Counted from the first letter of the stretch, positions 1 to 8,645 are shown. The stretch is 39,675 nucleotides of DNA from Oscillospiraceae bacterium (GCA_017408725.1 JAFQUA010000079.1:1-39675); one strand, 5' to 3'. Numbers and translations: made by a program. The notes: a model not told the origin generated them from the sequence alone.

Positions 1-105
1 CATCTGGACTTGATTCCTCCTTTGGTTTCTAAGTGTGGTTGGCAGACCTACTCTTATTCTACCAAAGGAGGATGTTTTTTCTAGGCATAGCTAAAGCTTT
101 TTGGA

Positions 106-126
106 ACCACCGGCACAGCCGGTGGT
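106..126 (+). terminator. 9-bp hairpin, weak terminator
   Basis: A perfect 9-bp stem (ACCACCGGC 106-114, pairing with 118-126) has a 3-base loop. Only ATTCTTAT follows, so the U-tract is poor in either direction. Its orientation and partner gene are uncertain. Confidence 0.35.
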
Positions 127-145
127 ATTCTTATACAAAAAGCAA

Positions 146-173
146 AAGTGCGTACCCGGCAGGGTACGCACTT
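146..173 (-). terminator. Rho-independent terminator of the amidase gene
   Basis: A perfect 12-bp stem (146-157 with 162-173, loop GGCA) lies six bases beyond the amidase stop codon. On the minus strand it is followed by a T-rich run (TTGCTTTTTG). Confidence 0.85.
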
Positions 174-178
174 AACAT

Positions 179-2239
179 TTATTTGTTAATCAGCAGGAAG
201 TAATTCGCAATGCCCTGAGCCATGGCCTTGACCTTAGTCTGGACCGACTCGTTATTAAGCATATGCGATACATCATGAGGACTGGTGGTATAACCGTTTT
301 CCATCAACACCACCGGACAGACCGGCTGACGGGCTGTATAGTAATAATGCCAATCCAAAGAATTTTTCTTATATACGGTACTTCCCTCGTTGGCTTTGTA
401 GAGCTCCTTTGCCGCTGCCTGAGAGAAAGGCGTATAGTAATAAGTGATCAGGCCGTCGATCTCAGGATGACCGCCGATGGCATTATGATGGATGCAGATG
501 CACAGATCCGGCGCCGCAGCCTTCAGCATCTGCAGCCGTTCGTCCACCAAAACCAGGCTGTCATTTTCCCGGTTGAGGACCACCGTAGCGCCGATGCTCT
601 CCAGCTCCGCCTTCAGCCCCAGAGCCAACTTCAGATTCTGGGCAGCCTCGTCGATGTAATCACCGTTGACATCCTTCAGGTCTACACCGTTGGCATCCCG
701 CAATGTTGCGCCGCCGTCTACGCCGCCGTGTCCGACATCGATCATCACGGTAACGCCGGTAAGATTCGCACCGTAGGCATTATCCGCCTTGGTAACCGCT
801 GCAGGCTTCAGGAACCGGAAGCACAGCTGACCCTTGTCATTATAGTAGGAATCCCAGCCGTAGAAGCCACCTATCTTTTTCAGATACAGCCGCAGGGTAT
901 GATCCGGGCCGTTATCGATTACTTCAGCAGAGGCGAACAGAGGATTATTCTCCGGCAATTCGATCTTTCCGTTAAACACCGTGGCATAGCAGAATCGGAT
1001 ATCAACATACTCCGCTGTGCATGCTGTTACAGAATAGTTCCGGCTATATCCGCCGTTGGGATAATAGTAAGCCTGAGGTTCCAGATCAAAATAAAACGGT
1101 GCTTTCCATAAGGTATCCAGTGTCAGCACCAGATGCTTTCCGGTATCGGTCATAGCAGAAACGCCGATCTCATTGTGATCCGGAAGCTTTCCGGTGTAGC
1201 GATCCACCACCGTCAGATATTTGCCGGTGATGCTATCCCGCTTCTGCAGATACACCCGCTGACCGCTGCGCAGCACCACATACTTTAGATTTCCTTTCTC
1301 AACAAGAGTGGTGGGACAGTAATCCACGGTACCCGTGGGCAGGTAGTTGTTTGTGGGATGAGAATAGTCGTCCGTTGTCTTACCGTCAAAGGTCTCCGCG
1401 GTATAGGCAATAACCTCCACAATGTAACCGGAGCCTACATTGATGTAGCCCCCTGTAGAGGGGGTAACGCTGGGATCCCATGCCAGAATCTCCGTCGTCT
1501 TCAGGCAGCGAAGCATGCCGGATGTATATTTTTCTGTTACACCGTCGCAAACAGCGGTAAATACCGCCGTTCCCAATTCCAGATCGGAGGTATTGGTGCT
1601 GGGAAGTTTATATTCTCCGACAAGCAGCACAAAGCCCTCTGCCGTGCCGTTTCCTTGCTGATTTTCCGCCTCCTTCAGCGAAATTGTCTGTCCGTTCAGT
1701 TCTACTGTTACCGTACTGCCCCTTCTGGCAGATACCGCAAAACGAATCGTAGCCCCGCTGTTGTAGTCCTGTGCATCGGCGGGGGTAAAATATTCCACCA
1801 CATACCGTCGCTCTACGGTAAAGGTTTCTGTCTGGTCCTTGTGGGAGAATGTGATCTCGTTCTTGCCCAGTATCAGTGGGACTTCCCACAGGAAGCTGCC
1901 GTCTGTATTGCGCGCGATGGGCTTGCCGTTCACCAGAACGTCTGCACTGGGATCAGAGGTGCCGGAAAAAGAGATTTTTTCTTCAATGGTACCCCTTTGC
2001 AGATCCGCCTCTGCCTGTACCGCAAGTCCAATGTATGCCGTTGTTCCGCCAGTCGGCTGGCTTTCCGTTCCGCCGGTGGCTCCGGGCGTGGCGGCAGTGG
2101 TGCCGGGCTCTGTATTTTGAGGTGTACGGCTGTCCACAGCGACGCAGATCACCGCCACCAGTATCACTGCCAGTACCGCAATCAGTAGGATCAAAATTTT
2201 TGTCAGATCCACCTGCTTCATGGGTCTCTTTCTTTCCAT
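179..2239 (-). CDS. Membrane-anchored N-acetylmuramoyl-L-alanine amidase (Amidase_3) with Ig-like region
   Basis: This 686-aa protein should cleave the amide bond between muramic acid and L-alanine of peptidoglycan outside the membrane. Residues about 12-34 form an uncleaved signal anchor, followed by a Thr/Gly/Pro-rich linker. Residues about 70-140 resemble a bacterial Ig-like (glucodextranase-B type) domain with an NGK...G.F.W.V.L..G.N.I pattern. The catalytic domain starts near residue 490 and carries the zinc-amidase motifs MIDVGHGG, E of EAAQNL, CIHHN and the catalytic Glu of LMENGY. I chose the ATG at 2239 because GGAGG lies seven bases upstream and the anchor follows directly; a longer open frame upstream has no ribosome-binding site. 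It has its own promoter (2286-2314) and terminator. The middle 350 residues are not assigned; they may bind wall polymers. Confidence 0.9.
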   Translation of the reverse strand: MERKRPMKQVDLTKILILLIAVLAVILVAVICVAVDSRTPQNTEPGTTAATPGATGGTESQPTGGTTAYIGLAVQAEADLQRGTIEEKISFSGTSDPSADVLVNGKPIARNTDGSFLWEVPLILGKNEITFSHKDQTETFTVERRYVVEYFTPADAQDYNSGATIRFAVSARRGSTVTVELNGQTISLKEAENQQGNGTAEGFVLLVGEYKLPSTNTSDLELGTAVFTAVCDGVTEKYTSGMLRCLKTTEILAWDPSVTPSTGGYINVGSGYIVEVIAYTAETFDGKTTDDYSHPTNNYLPTGTVDYCPTTLVEKGNLKYVVLRSGQRVYLQKRDSITGKYLTVVDRYTGKLPDHNEIGVSAMTDTGKHLVLTLDTLWKAPFYFDLEPQAYYYPNGGYSRNYSVTACTAEYVDIRFCYATVFNGKIELPENNPLFASAEVIDNGPDHTLRLYLKKIGGFYGWDSYYNDKGQLCFRFLKPAAVTKADNAYGANLTGVTVMIDVGHGGVDGGATLRDANGVDLKDVNGDYIDEAAQNLKLALGLKAELESIGATVVLNRENDSLVLVDERLQMLKAAAPDLCICIHHNAIGGHPEIDGLITYYYTPFSQAAAKELYKANEGSTVYKKNSLDWHYYYTARQPVCPVVLMENGYTTSPHDVSHMLNNESVQTKVKAMAQGIANYFLLINK

Positions 2240-2285
2240 AACAACCTCCGGGATCGTTGCCTTTGGGCAATTACAAAGTAAGCAT

Positions 2286-2314
2286 AATATATCACAAACA
2301 TCCCTTTTCGTAAA
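2286..2314 (-). promoter_or_regulatory. Sigma-A type promoter for the amidase gene
   Basis: On the minus strand, TTTACG (2309-2314), a 17-base spacer and TATATT (2286-2291) sit about 50 bases upstream of the chosen start. Confidence 0.55.
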
Positions 2315-2354
2315 GAACTTTTCAAAAAAATGTCGAAACTGGGGGTATTCAGGT

Positions 2355-2395
2355 TCAAAAAAAGCCGGCACAGCTTTGTGCTGCGCCGGCTTTTT
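2355..2395 (-). terminator. Terminator of the foldase gene, possibly bidirectional
   Basis: The stem AAAGCCGGC (2361-2369) pairs with GCCGGCTTT (2385-2393), with an inner CAGC/GCTG stem. A T-run on the minus strand (complement of 2357-2363) follows the stop of the gene starting at 4018, and TTTTT also follows in the plus direction. Confidence 0.85.
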
Positions 2396-2416
2396 CATAT
2401 ATCTGTATTTTCTCCG

Positions 2417-4018
2417 TTATTTATACAGACGGATCCTGCCATACCGGACATTGATTTCATGCTGGTCATTGAGCTGCGCCAGCATTACATCTGCTTTTAC
2501 TTCTTTAAGAGAATCCTCACACACCCGGGACCATGCCTCATCTCCCCGTACAAAGTACACAACGTAATAGCCGTCATCTGCCTTAAGAATTCCATAATCG
2601 CCGTATTTGCGCTGAGCATCAAAGAGCCAATCATTCAGCTCGCCGTCCCTGTGCACAAAATACATAATGTGATAGCCATACTGCGTCTTAACCAGTCCCG
2701 TATCTCCCGGCTGACGGCTTTCATCAAAGATCCACGCATCAAACTCCTCAACCATGGTGTCTTTTTCCACATCGGTATAAATACCGCCATCGGCAGCATT
2801 GCCGTCCTTGGAATGCATTTTAGCCAAATCAGAAAACAGTTCTTCTGTTCGCTCTCCGTTCAGATATTCATTGTAAATCTCCTGCGCTTTCTTGCGGCAC
2901 TCTTCCCACTCAGCTTCAGAATAGACCGTTGTCTTGCCGTCCTCACTTTTGGTGCCACCCTCCGGCATGATCAGAATGTGACGAACATCCACCTTTGTCA
3001 AATAATCCTTAAGGATATAGTGTTGCAGGCCTCCATTGCTGCCGGTTGTTTTATCATCTGACTTCTCCACCGCCAGAGAGGCGAAGTTTTCCTCCGAAGG
3101 ATTGGACAGCCACTGGTCCAGAATTCCCTGAGCCTTGTCCTTGCAGTCGTTCCACTGGTCAACGGTTACATTTTCATCAAGGTCTTTTTCGACCTTAACG
3201 AAAATGCTCCGGAAATCAACAAGCATGCTTCCGTCCTTGGTAATGCCGTATTGTTTCAGCGTTTCTTCATTTTCAACAAAATACGCATTGATTTCATCCG
3301 GCTCTACCTCAATATTAGCAGCCATTTCCTCGAAATACAGATTGGCATAATAGCTTAACTCTACAAAGTTCCGGTAGTCTGCCAAAGTGCAGCCCTCGCA
3401 GATGTCATTTGAGAGCAGTGCTTCCACTGATGCATAGCCGTTCTGTTCCGCCGCGGTTGCCAGATCCGCTTCCATGGAGTCCAGACTCTGCTGATAATCA
3501 GCGGGCAGTTTAAAATCGGCATCCAGTGCCATATCCGTCAAAACACGGTACTGCTTCCACGTATTCAGTGACAGCTGCAAAAGATACTGCTGCCATGTCA
3601 ATCCTGTTTTTTTGTCGTAGATCTGCTGATCCAGCGGCTCAGAGGCAGCATAGGATCCCTTATTTTCATTGCAGAGTCTGCTGTAGAACACCATAAGCTG
3701 CCCATTGGTCAGCTTGTTTTTGCCTACCGTGGCTACTACATTGTCATGGCTTGTCTGCAGAGCATCCGCATTCACTGTATAGCTGTCTTTAATATGAATA
3801 TCATTGGCTCTGGGAATCCAATAGCCGGTTACACCGTAAAACAGAAGCCAGCACAGCACCAGCAGAAGTCCAAAGCTGACGGTAGCGGGAAAGGCGATTT
3901 TCCAGGGATTAATCTTTGTTTTCCCCGTTTCCTCCGCTTCCGGCGTATTGTCATAATCACATTGGGTGCAGATAATCTCATCTGCCTCCAGCTCTTTTCC
4001 ACAATTCTTACAAGTCAT
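2417..4018 (-). CDS. Zinc-ribbon membrane protein with parvulin-type PPIase domains (PrsA/SurA-like foldase)
   Basis: This 533-aa protein probably assists folding of exported proteins by peptidyl-prolyl isomerisation. It begins with a four-Cys zinc ribbon (C3, C6, C17, C20), then one membrane helix at about 42-66, so the ribbon is cytosolic and the rest extracellular. A helical SurA_N-like region spans about 85-250. A clear parvulin domain lies at about 340-455 (VDVRHILIM ... GGIYTDV ... GYHIMYF). A shorter parvulin-like stretch precedes it (about 265-335), and another strand ending GYYVVYF follows, which suggests duplication. Unlike PrsA it has no lipobox; the anchor is a helix. The ATG at 4018 has AGAGG six bases upstream. 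It is transcribed alone, with a terminator at 2355-2395. What the cytosolic ribbon does is unknown. Confidence 0.82.
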   Translation of the reverse strand: MTCKNCGKELEADEIICTQCDYDNTPEAEETGKTKINPWKIAFPATVSFGLLLVLCWLLFYGVTGYWIPRANDIHIKDSYTVNADALQTSHDNVVATVGKNKLTNGQLMVFYSRLCNENKGSYAASEPLDQQIYDKKTGLTWQQYLLQLSLNTWKQYRVLTDMALDADFKLPADYQQSLDSMEADLATAAEQNGYASVEALLSNDICEGCTLADYRNFVELSYYANLYFEEMAANIEVEPDEINAYFVENEETLKQYGITKDGSMLVDFRSIFVKVEKDLDENVTVDQWNDCKDKAQGILDQWLSNPSEENFASLAVEKSDDKTTGSNGGLQHYILKDYLTKVDVRHILIMPEGGTKSEDGKTTVYSEAEWEECRKKAQEIYNEYLNGERTEELFSDLAKMHSKDGNAADGGIYTDVEKDTMVEEFDAWIFDESRQPGDTGLVKTQYGYHIMYFVHRDGELNDWLFDAQRKYGDYGILKADDGYYVVYFVRGDEAWSRVCEDSLKEVKADVMLAQLNDQHEINVRYGRIRLYK

Positions 4019-4143
4019 ACTTTCCTCTTTCCCCCACTTTGGATATAGAATAATGACAGTTTACCACAGCAAGCACACAAATGCAAGCACAAAGCGGGAT
4101 TGTTTACACTTCCGCCATTTTCTTTATCCTTTAGAAATAATAT

Positions 4144-4172
4144 TTGACTTAAGGCTTATAAAGCTTTACAAT
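4144..4172 (+). promoter_or_regulatory. Sigma-A type promoter for the Ldh_2 gene
   Basis: TTGACT (4144-4149), a 17-base spacer and TACAAT (4167-4172) lie 61 bases upstream of the start codon. This is close to consensus and implies strong expression. Confidence 0.8.
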
Positions 4173-4232
4173 GATAGTGTTTTTATCCTTCACAAAATAA
4201 AACAAAACCACATTATAGGAGGTATTCTTTCA

Positions 4233-5360
4233 ATGGCCTATCAATATTGGACTTACGACACGCTGCACCGTTTCTGCATGGATGCATTCCAGAAATTCGG
4301 TTTTACCGAAAAGGAAGCCGATATCATTCAGGATGTCCTTCTGACTTCCGACCTGTTCGGTATTGAATCCCACGGTATGCAACGTATGGTTCGCTACCAT
4401 AAGTGCATTGAAAAGGGCATGATCAAGGTTGATGCCAAGCCCGAAGTCGTATTTGAGACCCCCATTTCCGCTGTCATCGACGCCCATGACGCCATGGGTC
4501 AGCTGGTTTCCTATCAGGCTATGGAAATGGCCATCGCCAAGGCAAAGGTAAGCGGCGTGGGTATCGTTTCCGTCCGTAATTCCAACCATTACGGCATCGC
4601 CGGCTACTATGCCAAGATGGCCTGCGAGGAAGGCTTGATGGGCTTCAGCTGCACCAACAGTGAGGCCATCATGGTTCCCACATTCGGCCGTAAGGCAATG
4701 CTGGGCTCCAACCCCATCGCCTGCGCTTTCCCCGCCAAGCCCTATGATTTCTTCTTCGACGCTTCCACCACCGTGGTTACCCGCGGCAAGCTGGAGATGT
4801 ACAACAAGATGGAAAAGCCTCTGCCCGAAGGCTGGGCACTGGACAAGGACGGTCATCCTTCTTCCAATGCACCCGATGTTCTTGCCAACATCGTTGCCAA
4901 GAACGGCGGCGGCATCATGCCTCTGGGCGGCAGCACGGAGCAATTGGGCAGCCACAAGGGCTACGGCTACGGCATGCTGTGCGAGATCTTCTCCTCCATT
5001 CTCTCCATGGGTTCCACTTCCAACTACTGCATGACAGGCGGCAAGGGCCAGATCTGCCACGGCTTCATGGCCATCAATCCTGCTTTCTTTGGCGATCCCG
5101 AAGCTATCAAGGAGCACTTCTCCACCTATCTGCAGGAGCTGCGGGAATCCCCCAAGGCCGACGGCGCCGCTCAGATCTACACCCACGGCGAGAAGGAAGT
5201 TGCCGCTGTTGCCGACCGCAAGACCAACGGCATTCCCGTCAACGACAACACTATGGTGGAAGTTCTGGACCTGTGTAACTATCTGGGGCTGGACTTCTCT
5301 GCATACTTCGGCGACTATCTACCTCCCGTGAAGAAGGATGTTTTCAAGGGGAATTACTGA
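4233..5360 (+). CDS. Malate/L-lactate dehydrogenase family (Ldh_2) NAD(P)-dependent oxidoreductase
   Basis: This 375-aa cytosolic enzyme belongs to the Ldh_2 family (malate, L-lactate, ureidoglycolate and sulfolactate dehydrogenases), which oxidises a 2-hydroxyacid with NAD(P). Family marks are the N-terminal DLFGIESHGMQR segment, the catalytic-His region SNHYGIAGYYA (about 110-120), the TNS.AI.VP.FG block and the GSHKGYGYGM block. A malic enzyme lies downstream on the same strand, so malate is the likeliest substrate (malate to oxaloacetate); lactate or another 2-hydroxyacid cannot be excluded from sequence alone. I chose the ATG at 4233 because AGGAGG (4217-4222) lies ten bases upstream; the frame is open further upstream but without a start signal. 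A near-consensus promoter precedes it. Confidence 0.88.
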   Translation: MAYQYWTYDTLHRFCMDAFQKFGFTEKEADIIQDVLLTSDLFGIESHGMQRMVRYHKCIEKGMIKVDAKPEVVFETPISAVIDAHDAMGQLVSYQAMEMAIAKAKVSGVGIVSVRNSNHYGIAGYYAKMACEEGLMGFSCTNSEAIMVPTFGRKAMLGSNPIACAFPAKPYDFFFDASTTVVTRGKLEMYNKMEKPLPEGWALDKDGHPSSNAPDVLANIVAKNGGGIMPLGGSTEQLGSHKGYGYGMLCEIFSSILSMGSTSNYCMTGGKGQICHGFMAINPAFFGDPEAIKEHFSTYLQELRESPKADGAAQIYTHGEKEVAAVADRKTNGIPVNDNTMVEVLDLCNYLGLDFSAYFGDYLPPVKKDVFKGNY

Positions 5361-5805
5361 TAGGATCACCATTCCCTTCTGTAAAAGGCATCTTACCTGC
5401 CCCATAGGGCCGGACGGTATACTTACTTCCCCGATTGATTTGCGGAAAATCGAAAAAACAGTTTAGAACCGGTAGAAGAAGCGCCGGCAAATTCCATTGG
5501 CACCAAGCCGCTTAACGATTGGCTACGGGCAAAAAGATCTGCTCGATCATCATTTCCAACCACATCCGTCCCGTTCCCAGCAAGGGCATCCTGCCCCCAT
5601 ACTGAAGCAGTTGCGTCATCTTCGTATCCCGCCTTGAAATGGAAAGTACCCTGGGGAAAATGAAAATGGAATTTGCGAGGGATCTGGAAACTGCCATCGC
5701 CATGGTGAGAGCCGAAAAGGGTGAAAACGAAGGTGTTTCCTTATCTCCAACGGAATTTCTGCTATGGTAAAACAGCAAAAATCAATTAAGATTGGAGAAC
5801 ATATT
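5361..5805 (+). other. Long gap between Ldh_2 and malic enzyme, mostly decayed coding sequence
   Basis: This 445-bp gap has no intact gene and no clear terminator. The left part contains a short protein-like stretch (GPDGILTSPIDLRKIEKTV, about 5408-5464) ending in a stop. The right part contains the remnant annotated at 5516-5770. The ribosome-binding site of the malic enzyme (GGAGA, 5794-5798) closes the gap. Confidence 0.4.
5516..5770 (+). pseudogene. Possible decayed gene remnant, family not recognised
   Basis: One reading frame gives protein-like sequence on both sides of a TGA at 5603-5605. The first half contains ATGKKICSIIISNHIRPVP, the second contains KMKMEFARDLETAIAMVRAE and ends in a TAA at 5768-5770. 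Neither half has a ribosome-binding site; an internal ATG at 5639 would give 43 residues. The amino-acid composition looks like real protein and unlike an accidental frame, but I do not recognise the family. It may be the tail of a gene lost between two malate enzymes. Confidence 0.3.
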
Positions 5806-6978
5806 ATGGATTACGCAAAAGAGTCTCTGCGCCTGCATGGCGAGTGGGGCGGCAAAATTGAAGTTGTCTGCAAGGTTCCCTGCGAAACCAAAGACGATCT
5901 GTCTCTGGCTTACACCCCCGGTGTTGCACAACCCTGTTTGGAGATCCAAAAGGATGTAAACAAGTCCTATGATTTGACCCGGCGTCACAATCTGTGCGCA
6001 GTCATTACCGACGGCACTGCCGTTCTGGGTCTGGGCGATATTGGCCCCGAGGCCGGCATGCCTGTTATGGAAGGCAAGTGCGCTCTGTTTAAGGCTTTCG
6101 CCGATGTGGACGCATTCCCCCTCTGCGTCAAGAGTAAGGATGTTGACGAATTTGTAAACGCTGTTTATCTGATGTCCGGCTCCTTCGGCGGCATCAATCT
6201 GGAAGACATTTCCGCTCCCCGTTGCTTCGAGATCGAGCGGAAACTGAAGGAAAAGTGCGACATTCCCATTTTCCATGATGACCAGCACGGCACTGCCGTT
6301 ATCACTCTGGCCGGCCTACAGAATGCACTGAAGGTCGTTGGCAAGAAGAAGGAAGATGTGAAGATCGTCACCTCCGGTGCCGGCGCTGCCGCCATCGCCA
6401 TCGTCAAGCTCCTGTTGTCCGCCGGCTTCAAGAACATTACCATGTGCGACCGCAAGGGCGCAATTTATGAAGGCCGCGATGGTCTGAACTGGATTAAGGA
6501 AGAAATGGCTCTGCAGACCAATCTGGAAAAGAAGTCCGGTTCCCTTGCCGATATGCTGGTAGGCGCTGACGTATTCATCGGCGTTTCCGCTCCCGGCATG
6601 ATCACCAAGGAGATGGTCGCCACCATGAACAAGGATGCCATCATCTTCGCCTGCGCCAACCCCACTCCCGAGATCTACCCCGACGAAGCCAAGGCAGGCG
6701 GTGCCCGTGTTATCTCCACCGGCCGTTCCGATTTCCCCAACCAGATCAACAATGTTCTGGCCTTCCCTGGCATTTTCCGCGGCACTTTCGATGTCCGTGC
6801 CAGCGATATCAACGAGGAAATGAAGATGGCCGCCGCTCAGGCTCTGGCCAATCTGATCTCCGACGACGAGCTGAACGAGGAATACATTATTCCCAAGGCC
6901 TTTGACCCCCGCGTGGGCAAGGCTGTTGCCGAAGCTGTTGCCGAAGCCGCCCGCAAGACCGGTGTCGCCAGAATCTAA
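5806..6978 (+). CDS. NAD(P)-dependent malic enzyme, short form
   Basis: This 390-aa enzyme catalyses oxidative decarboxylation of malate to pyruvate and CO2 in the cytosol. Recognised motifs are YTPGVA (catalytic Tyr), MEGKCALFKAF with the catalytic Lys, NLEDISAPRCFEIE, and FHDDQHGTAV carrying metal-binding Asp residues. The NAD-binding Rossmann half follows (TSGAGAAAIAIVKLL, about 185-200). Its length fits the short bacterial form without a phosphotransacetylase-like tail. The ATG at 5806 has GGAGA eight bases upstream; an upstream in-frame ATG at 5764 overlaps the decayed region and has no ribosome-binding site. With the preceding Ldh_2 enzyme it could link malate, oxaloacetate and pyruvate. 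NAD versus NADP preference cannot be read reliably here. Confidence 0.93.
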   Translation: MDYAKESLRLHGEWGGKIEVVCKVPCETKDDLSLAYTPGVAQPCLEIQKDVNKSYDLTRRHNLCAVITDGTAVLGLGDIGPEAGMPVMEGKCALFKAFADVDAFPLCVKSKDVDEFVNAVYLMSGSFGGINLEDISAPRCFEIERKLKEKCDIPIFHDDQHGTAVITLAGLQNALKVVGKKKEDVKIVTSGAGAAAIAIVKLLLSAGFKNITMCDRKGAIYEGRDGLNWIKEEMALQTNLEKKSGSLADMLVGADVFIGVSAPGMITKEMVATMNKDAIIFACANPTPEIYPDEAKAGGARVISTGRSDFPNQINNVLAFPGIFRGTFDVRASDINEEMKMAAAQALANLISDDELNEEYIIPKAFDPRVGKAVAEAVAEAARKTGVARI

Positions 6979-6990
6979 TTCACATAGCAC

Positions 6991-7020
6991 AGCCGCCTCC
7001 ATCACGGAGGCGGCTGCTTT
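6991..7020 (+). terminator. Terminator of the malic enzyme gene
   Basis: A 10-bp perfect stem (AGCCGCCTCC 6991-7000 with 7006-7015) has a five-base loop and is followed by GCTTTTATCTGTTT, twelve bases after the stop codon. Confidence 0.85.
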
Positions 7021-7048
7021 TATCTGTTTAACAAGGTGGAATTTATCG

Positions 7049-7636
7049 CTACTGTTTTCTCTTTATTCGTCTTTTTTGCTGCACGAGATTTAATCCGAGC
7101 AAAAAAACGATGATACACACCGCAGAACCAGTTGCGACATTCATAATACGGATTTCTATTTCTGACATTCCCTCAAAGGATACCAGCATAGACCTTTGCA
7201 AAGAAAATAAAGAAACAAATGCATCGGCAAAGGATATGTTTCGTAATGTTATCAATTTTACCGATTTGCTTTTTCGTGCCTTTATCCATTTTATTGTTGC
7301 AAGTGTGATTTTGGTAAAAGCATATACCGCAATTGCAAGCATAACAATCAAAGGAAATTCGGTACCTCTATCTTTCACAAAAGCAAGGATTACTGTTCCA
7401 ACGAGCGATAGGGATAGCACCATCAACATTATTCCAGTAAACCGAATGACAAAGTGTTTCTTACCTTTGTGCCTAAGAACTACGAAGCGAACAATACTCA
7501 ATATTGCATAGTAAATACCGATTGTAAAAAACCACCATGAGTGTGTTGTTATGCCAAAAATAATGTGATAGGCACTATACACCATATTGAATAACAAACT
7601 GACAATTGCGAGTTTTAGTGTCCTATCCATTCGCAT
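7049..7636 (-). CDS. Multi-pass membrane protein of unknown function
   Basis: This 195-aa protein has about five predicted hydrophobic segments (around residues 8-28, 34-52, 63-84, 92-112 and 166-185) and basic ends (QQKRRIKRKQ at the C-terminus). I do not recognise a family. It overlaps the end of the TetR gene by 14 bases, so translation is probably coupled; its start has only a weak GGGAAAG upstream, and an in-frame ATG six bases later (7630) is an alternative. Base composition is clearly more AT-rich than the flanking genes, as in the two genes upstream, which suggests transfer as a unit. Being in a TetR operon, it may be a transport-associated or stress-related membrane protein; this is inference only. 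Confidence 0.7.
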   Translation of the reverse strand: MRMDRTLKLAIVSLLFNMVYSAYHIIFGITTHSWWFFTIGIYYAILSIVRFVVLRHKGKKHFVIRFTGIMLMVLSLSLVGTVILAFVKDRGTEFPLIVMLAIAVYAFTKITLATIKWIKARKSKSVKLITLRNISFADAFVSLFSLQRSMLVSFEGMSEIEIRIMNVATGSAVCIIVFLLGLNLVQQKRRIKRKQ

Positions 7637-8219
7637 TATCTTTCCCGTAAATACAGACGGCGATTATCTTAGATATTTCATCGGTTGACTTGTCACATCC
7701 ATTTTTTAACCATTCAACAATTATGGCATTGATACCATTTAGATAGTACATCATCACATATTGTCTAATGTCTGATGGATAGTGAAATCTCTCCAAAATC
7801 GGATTGAATATGTTTTCAAACATTCGCTTATACACATCTTCAAATCCCAGAATTTTGTTTTGTGCCAACGCAACCTTAAATACTTCTTTGTGGTCTTTAA
7901 TATAGGTGAAATATGGTGTTAGATACTTATCGCAAATAAACACCAATTCATTAAGTTCACAGTCCTTAAGATTGAGCGCTATTGACTGTGTATCGTTTGA
8001 AAAATATGACAAAAATCCATCTAACAAGTATCGTGTTGTTTCATTTAGCAAATCACCGATAGTTTCATAATGCAAATAAAAGGTGGAGCGATTTACTCCT
8101 GCCGTTTCACAAATCTCACTAACAGTAATGTATTCAAACGGTTTCTTTTTCAGCAAAGAAATCAATGCAAGGTCCATTTTCGTGGCAGTATTAAAATATT
8201 TGCTTTCGGATTTATTCAT
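7623..8219 (-). CDS. TetR/AcrR-family transcriptional regulator
   Basis: This 198-aa protein has an N-terminal helix-turn-helix at about residues 15-55 (FEYITVSEICETAGVNRSTF followed by YLHYETIGDLL), typical of TetR regulators. The C-terminal half (FTYIKDHKEVFKVAL ... YMMYYLNGINAIIVEWLKNG) resembles the TetR_C_7/DhaS-like dimerisation domain, which often senses unknown ligands. AAGGAG sits eight bases before the ATG. It lies between two membrane-protein genes in one operon, so it probably autoregulates all three genes from the promoter at 8681-8709, where an inverted repeat at 8646-8669 could be its operator. The ligand is unknown. Confidence 0.88.
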   Translation of the reverse strand: MNKSESKYFNTATKMDLALISLLKKKPFEYITVSEICETAGVNRSTFYLHYETIGDLLNETTRYLLDGFLSYFSNDTQSIALNLKDCELNELVFICDKYLTPYFTYIKDHKEVFKVALAQNKILGFEDVYKRMFENIFNPILERFHYPSDIRQYVMMYYLNGINAIIVEWLKNGCDKSTDEISKIIAVCIYGKDNANG

Positions 8220-8243
8220 ATTACCACTCCTTGCAGGGTTTGA

Positions 8244-8585
8244 TTACTTGTCTGCGATTTCACGGGCAAGCTGCACGATTTCATAGGCATATTTTGCCTT
8301 GCCCTTTTCAAGCAACTTCTTATAAATCGGATAATTCACACCGCAACCAATAAGGCCAACGATACCGACAACGATACCCAGCATCATACTGTTTCCGATA
8401 ACTTGCATTGCCAGGGACATACCTGTGCCGAAAACAAGTGCAAATACAATGCCCCAAGAGTAAGTGAAAATAGTGGCAGGGAGTTTTGCTCGGTTATCCA
8501 GTTTTTTAAGGGCAACGATTTTTGAGTCCTCTTTCGGTGCATAGTCCTTCGCAATGGATTCTGCTAAAATTTTGTCTGTGTTCAT
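8244..8585 (-). CDS. Small two-helix membrane protein
   Basis: This 113-aa protein has a charged N-terminal region (about 1-35), two adjacent hydrophobic segments (about 38-59 and 66-86) and a basic amphipathic tail (YKKLLEKGKAKYAYEIVQL). I do not recognise a named family, although similar small proteins are often seen beside TetR regulators in Clostridia. It is the first gene of the AT-rich operon, with a strong ribosome-binding site (AAAAGGAGG) before the ATG at 8585 and a consensus-like promoter about 100 bases upstream. Function unknown. Confidence 0.75.
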   Translation of the reverse strand: MNTDKILAESIAKDYAPKEDSKIVALKKLDNRAKLPATIFTYSWGIVFALVFGTGMSLAMQVIGNSMMLGIVVGIVGLIGCGVNYPIYKKLLEKGKAKYAYEIVQLAREIADK

Positions 8586-8645
8586 TCTAAGAACCTCCTT
8601 TTGTTTTTACATCATCAGTATACCGACCTAAAAGGAGCAAATGAA

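Larger units (their letters stand above)
1..178. other. Left-edge intergenic stretch with an inverted repeat
   Basis: No gene body is visible here. An 11-bp perfect inverted repeat (16-26 and 61-71, arms CCTCCTTTGGT and ACCAAAGGAGG) encloses 34 bases. Read on the minus strand, the arm at 16-25 is a strong AAAGGAGG ribosome-binding site, and the bases at 1-3 read ATG, so a leftward gene could start exactly at the window edge; only one codon would be visible. Two hairpins follow at 106-126 and 146-173. Confidence 0.45.
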
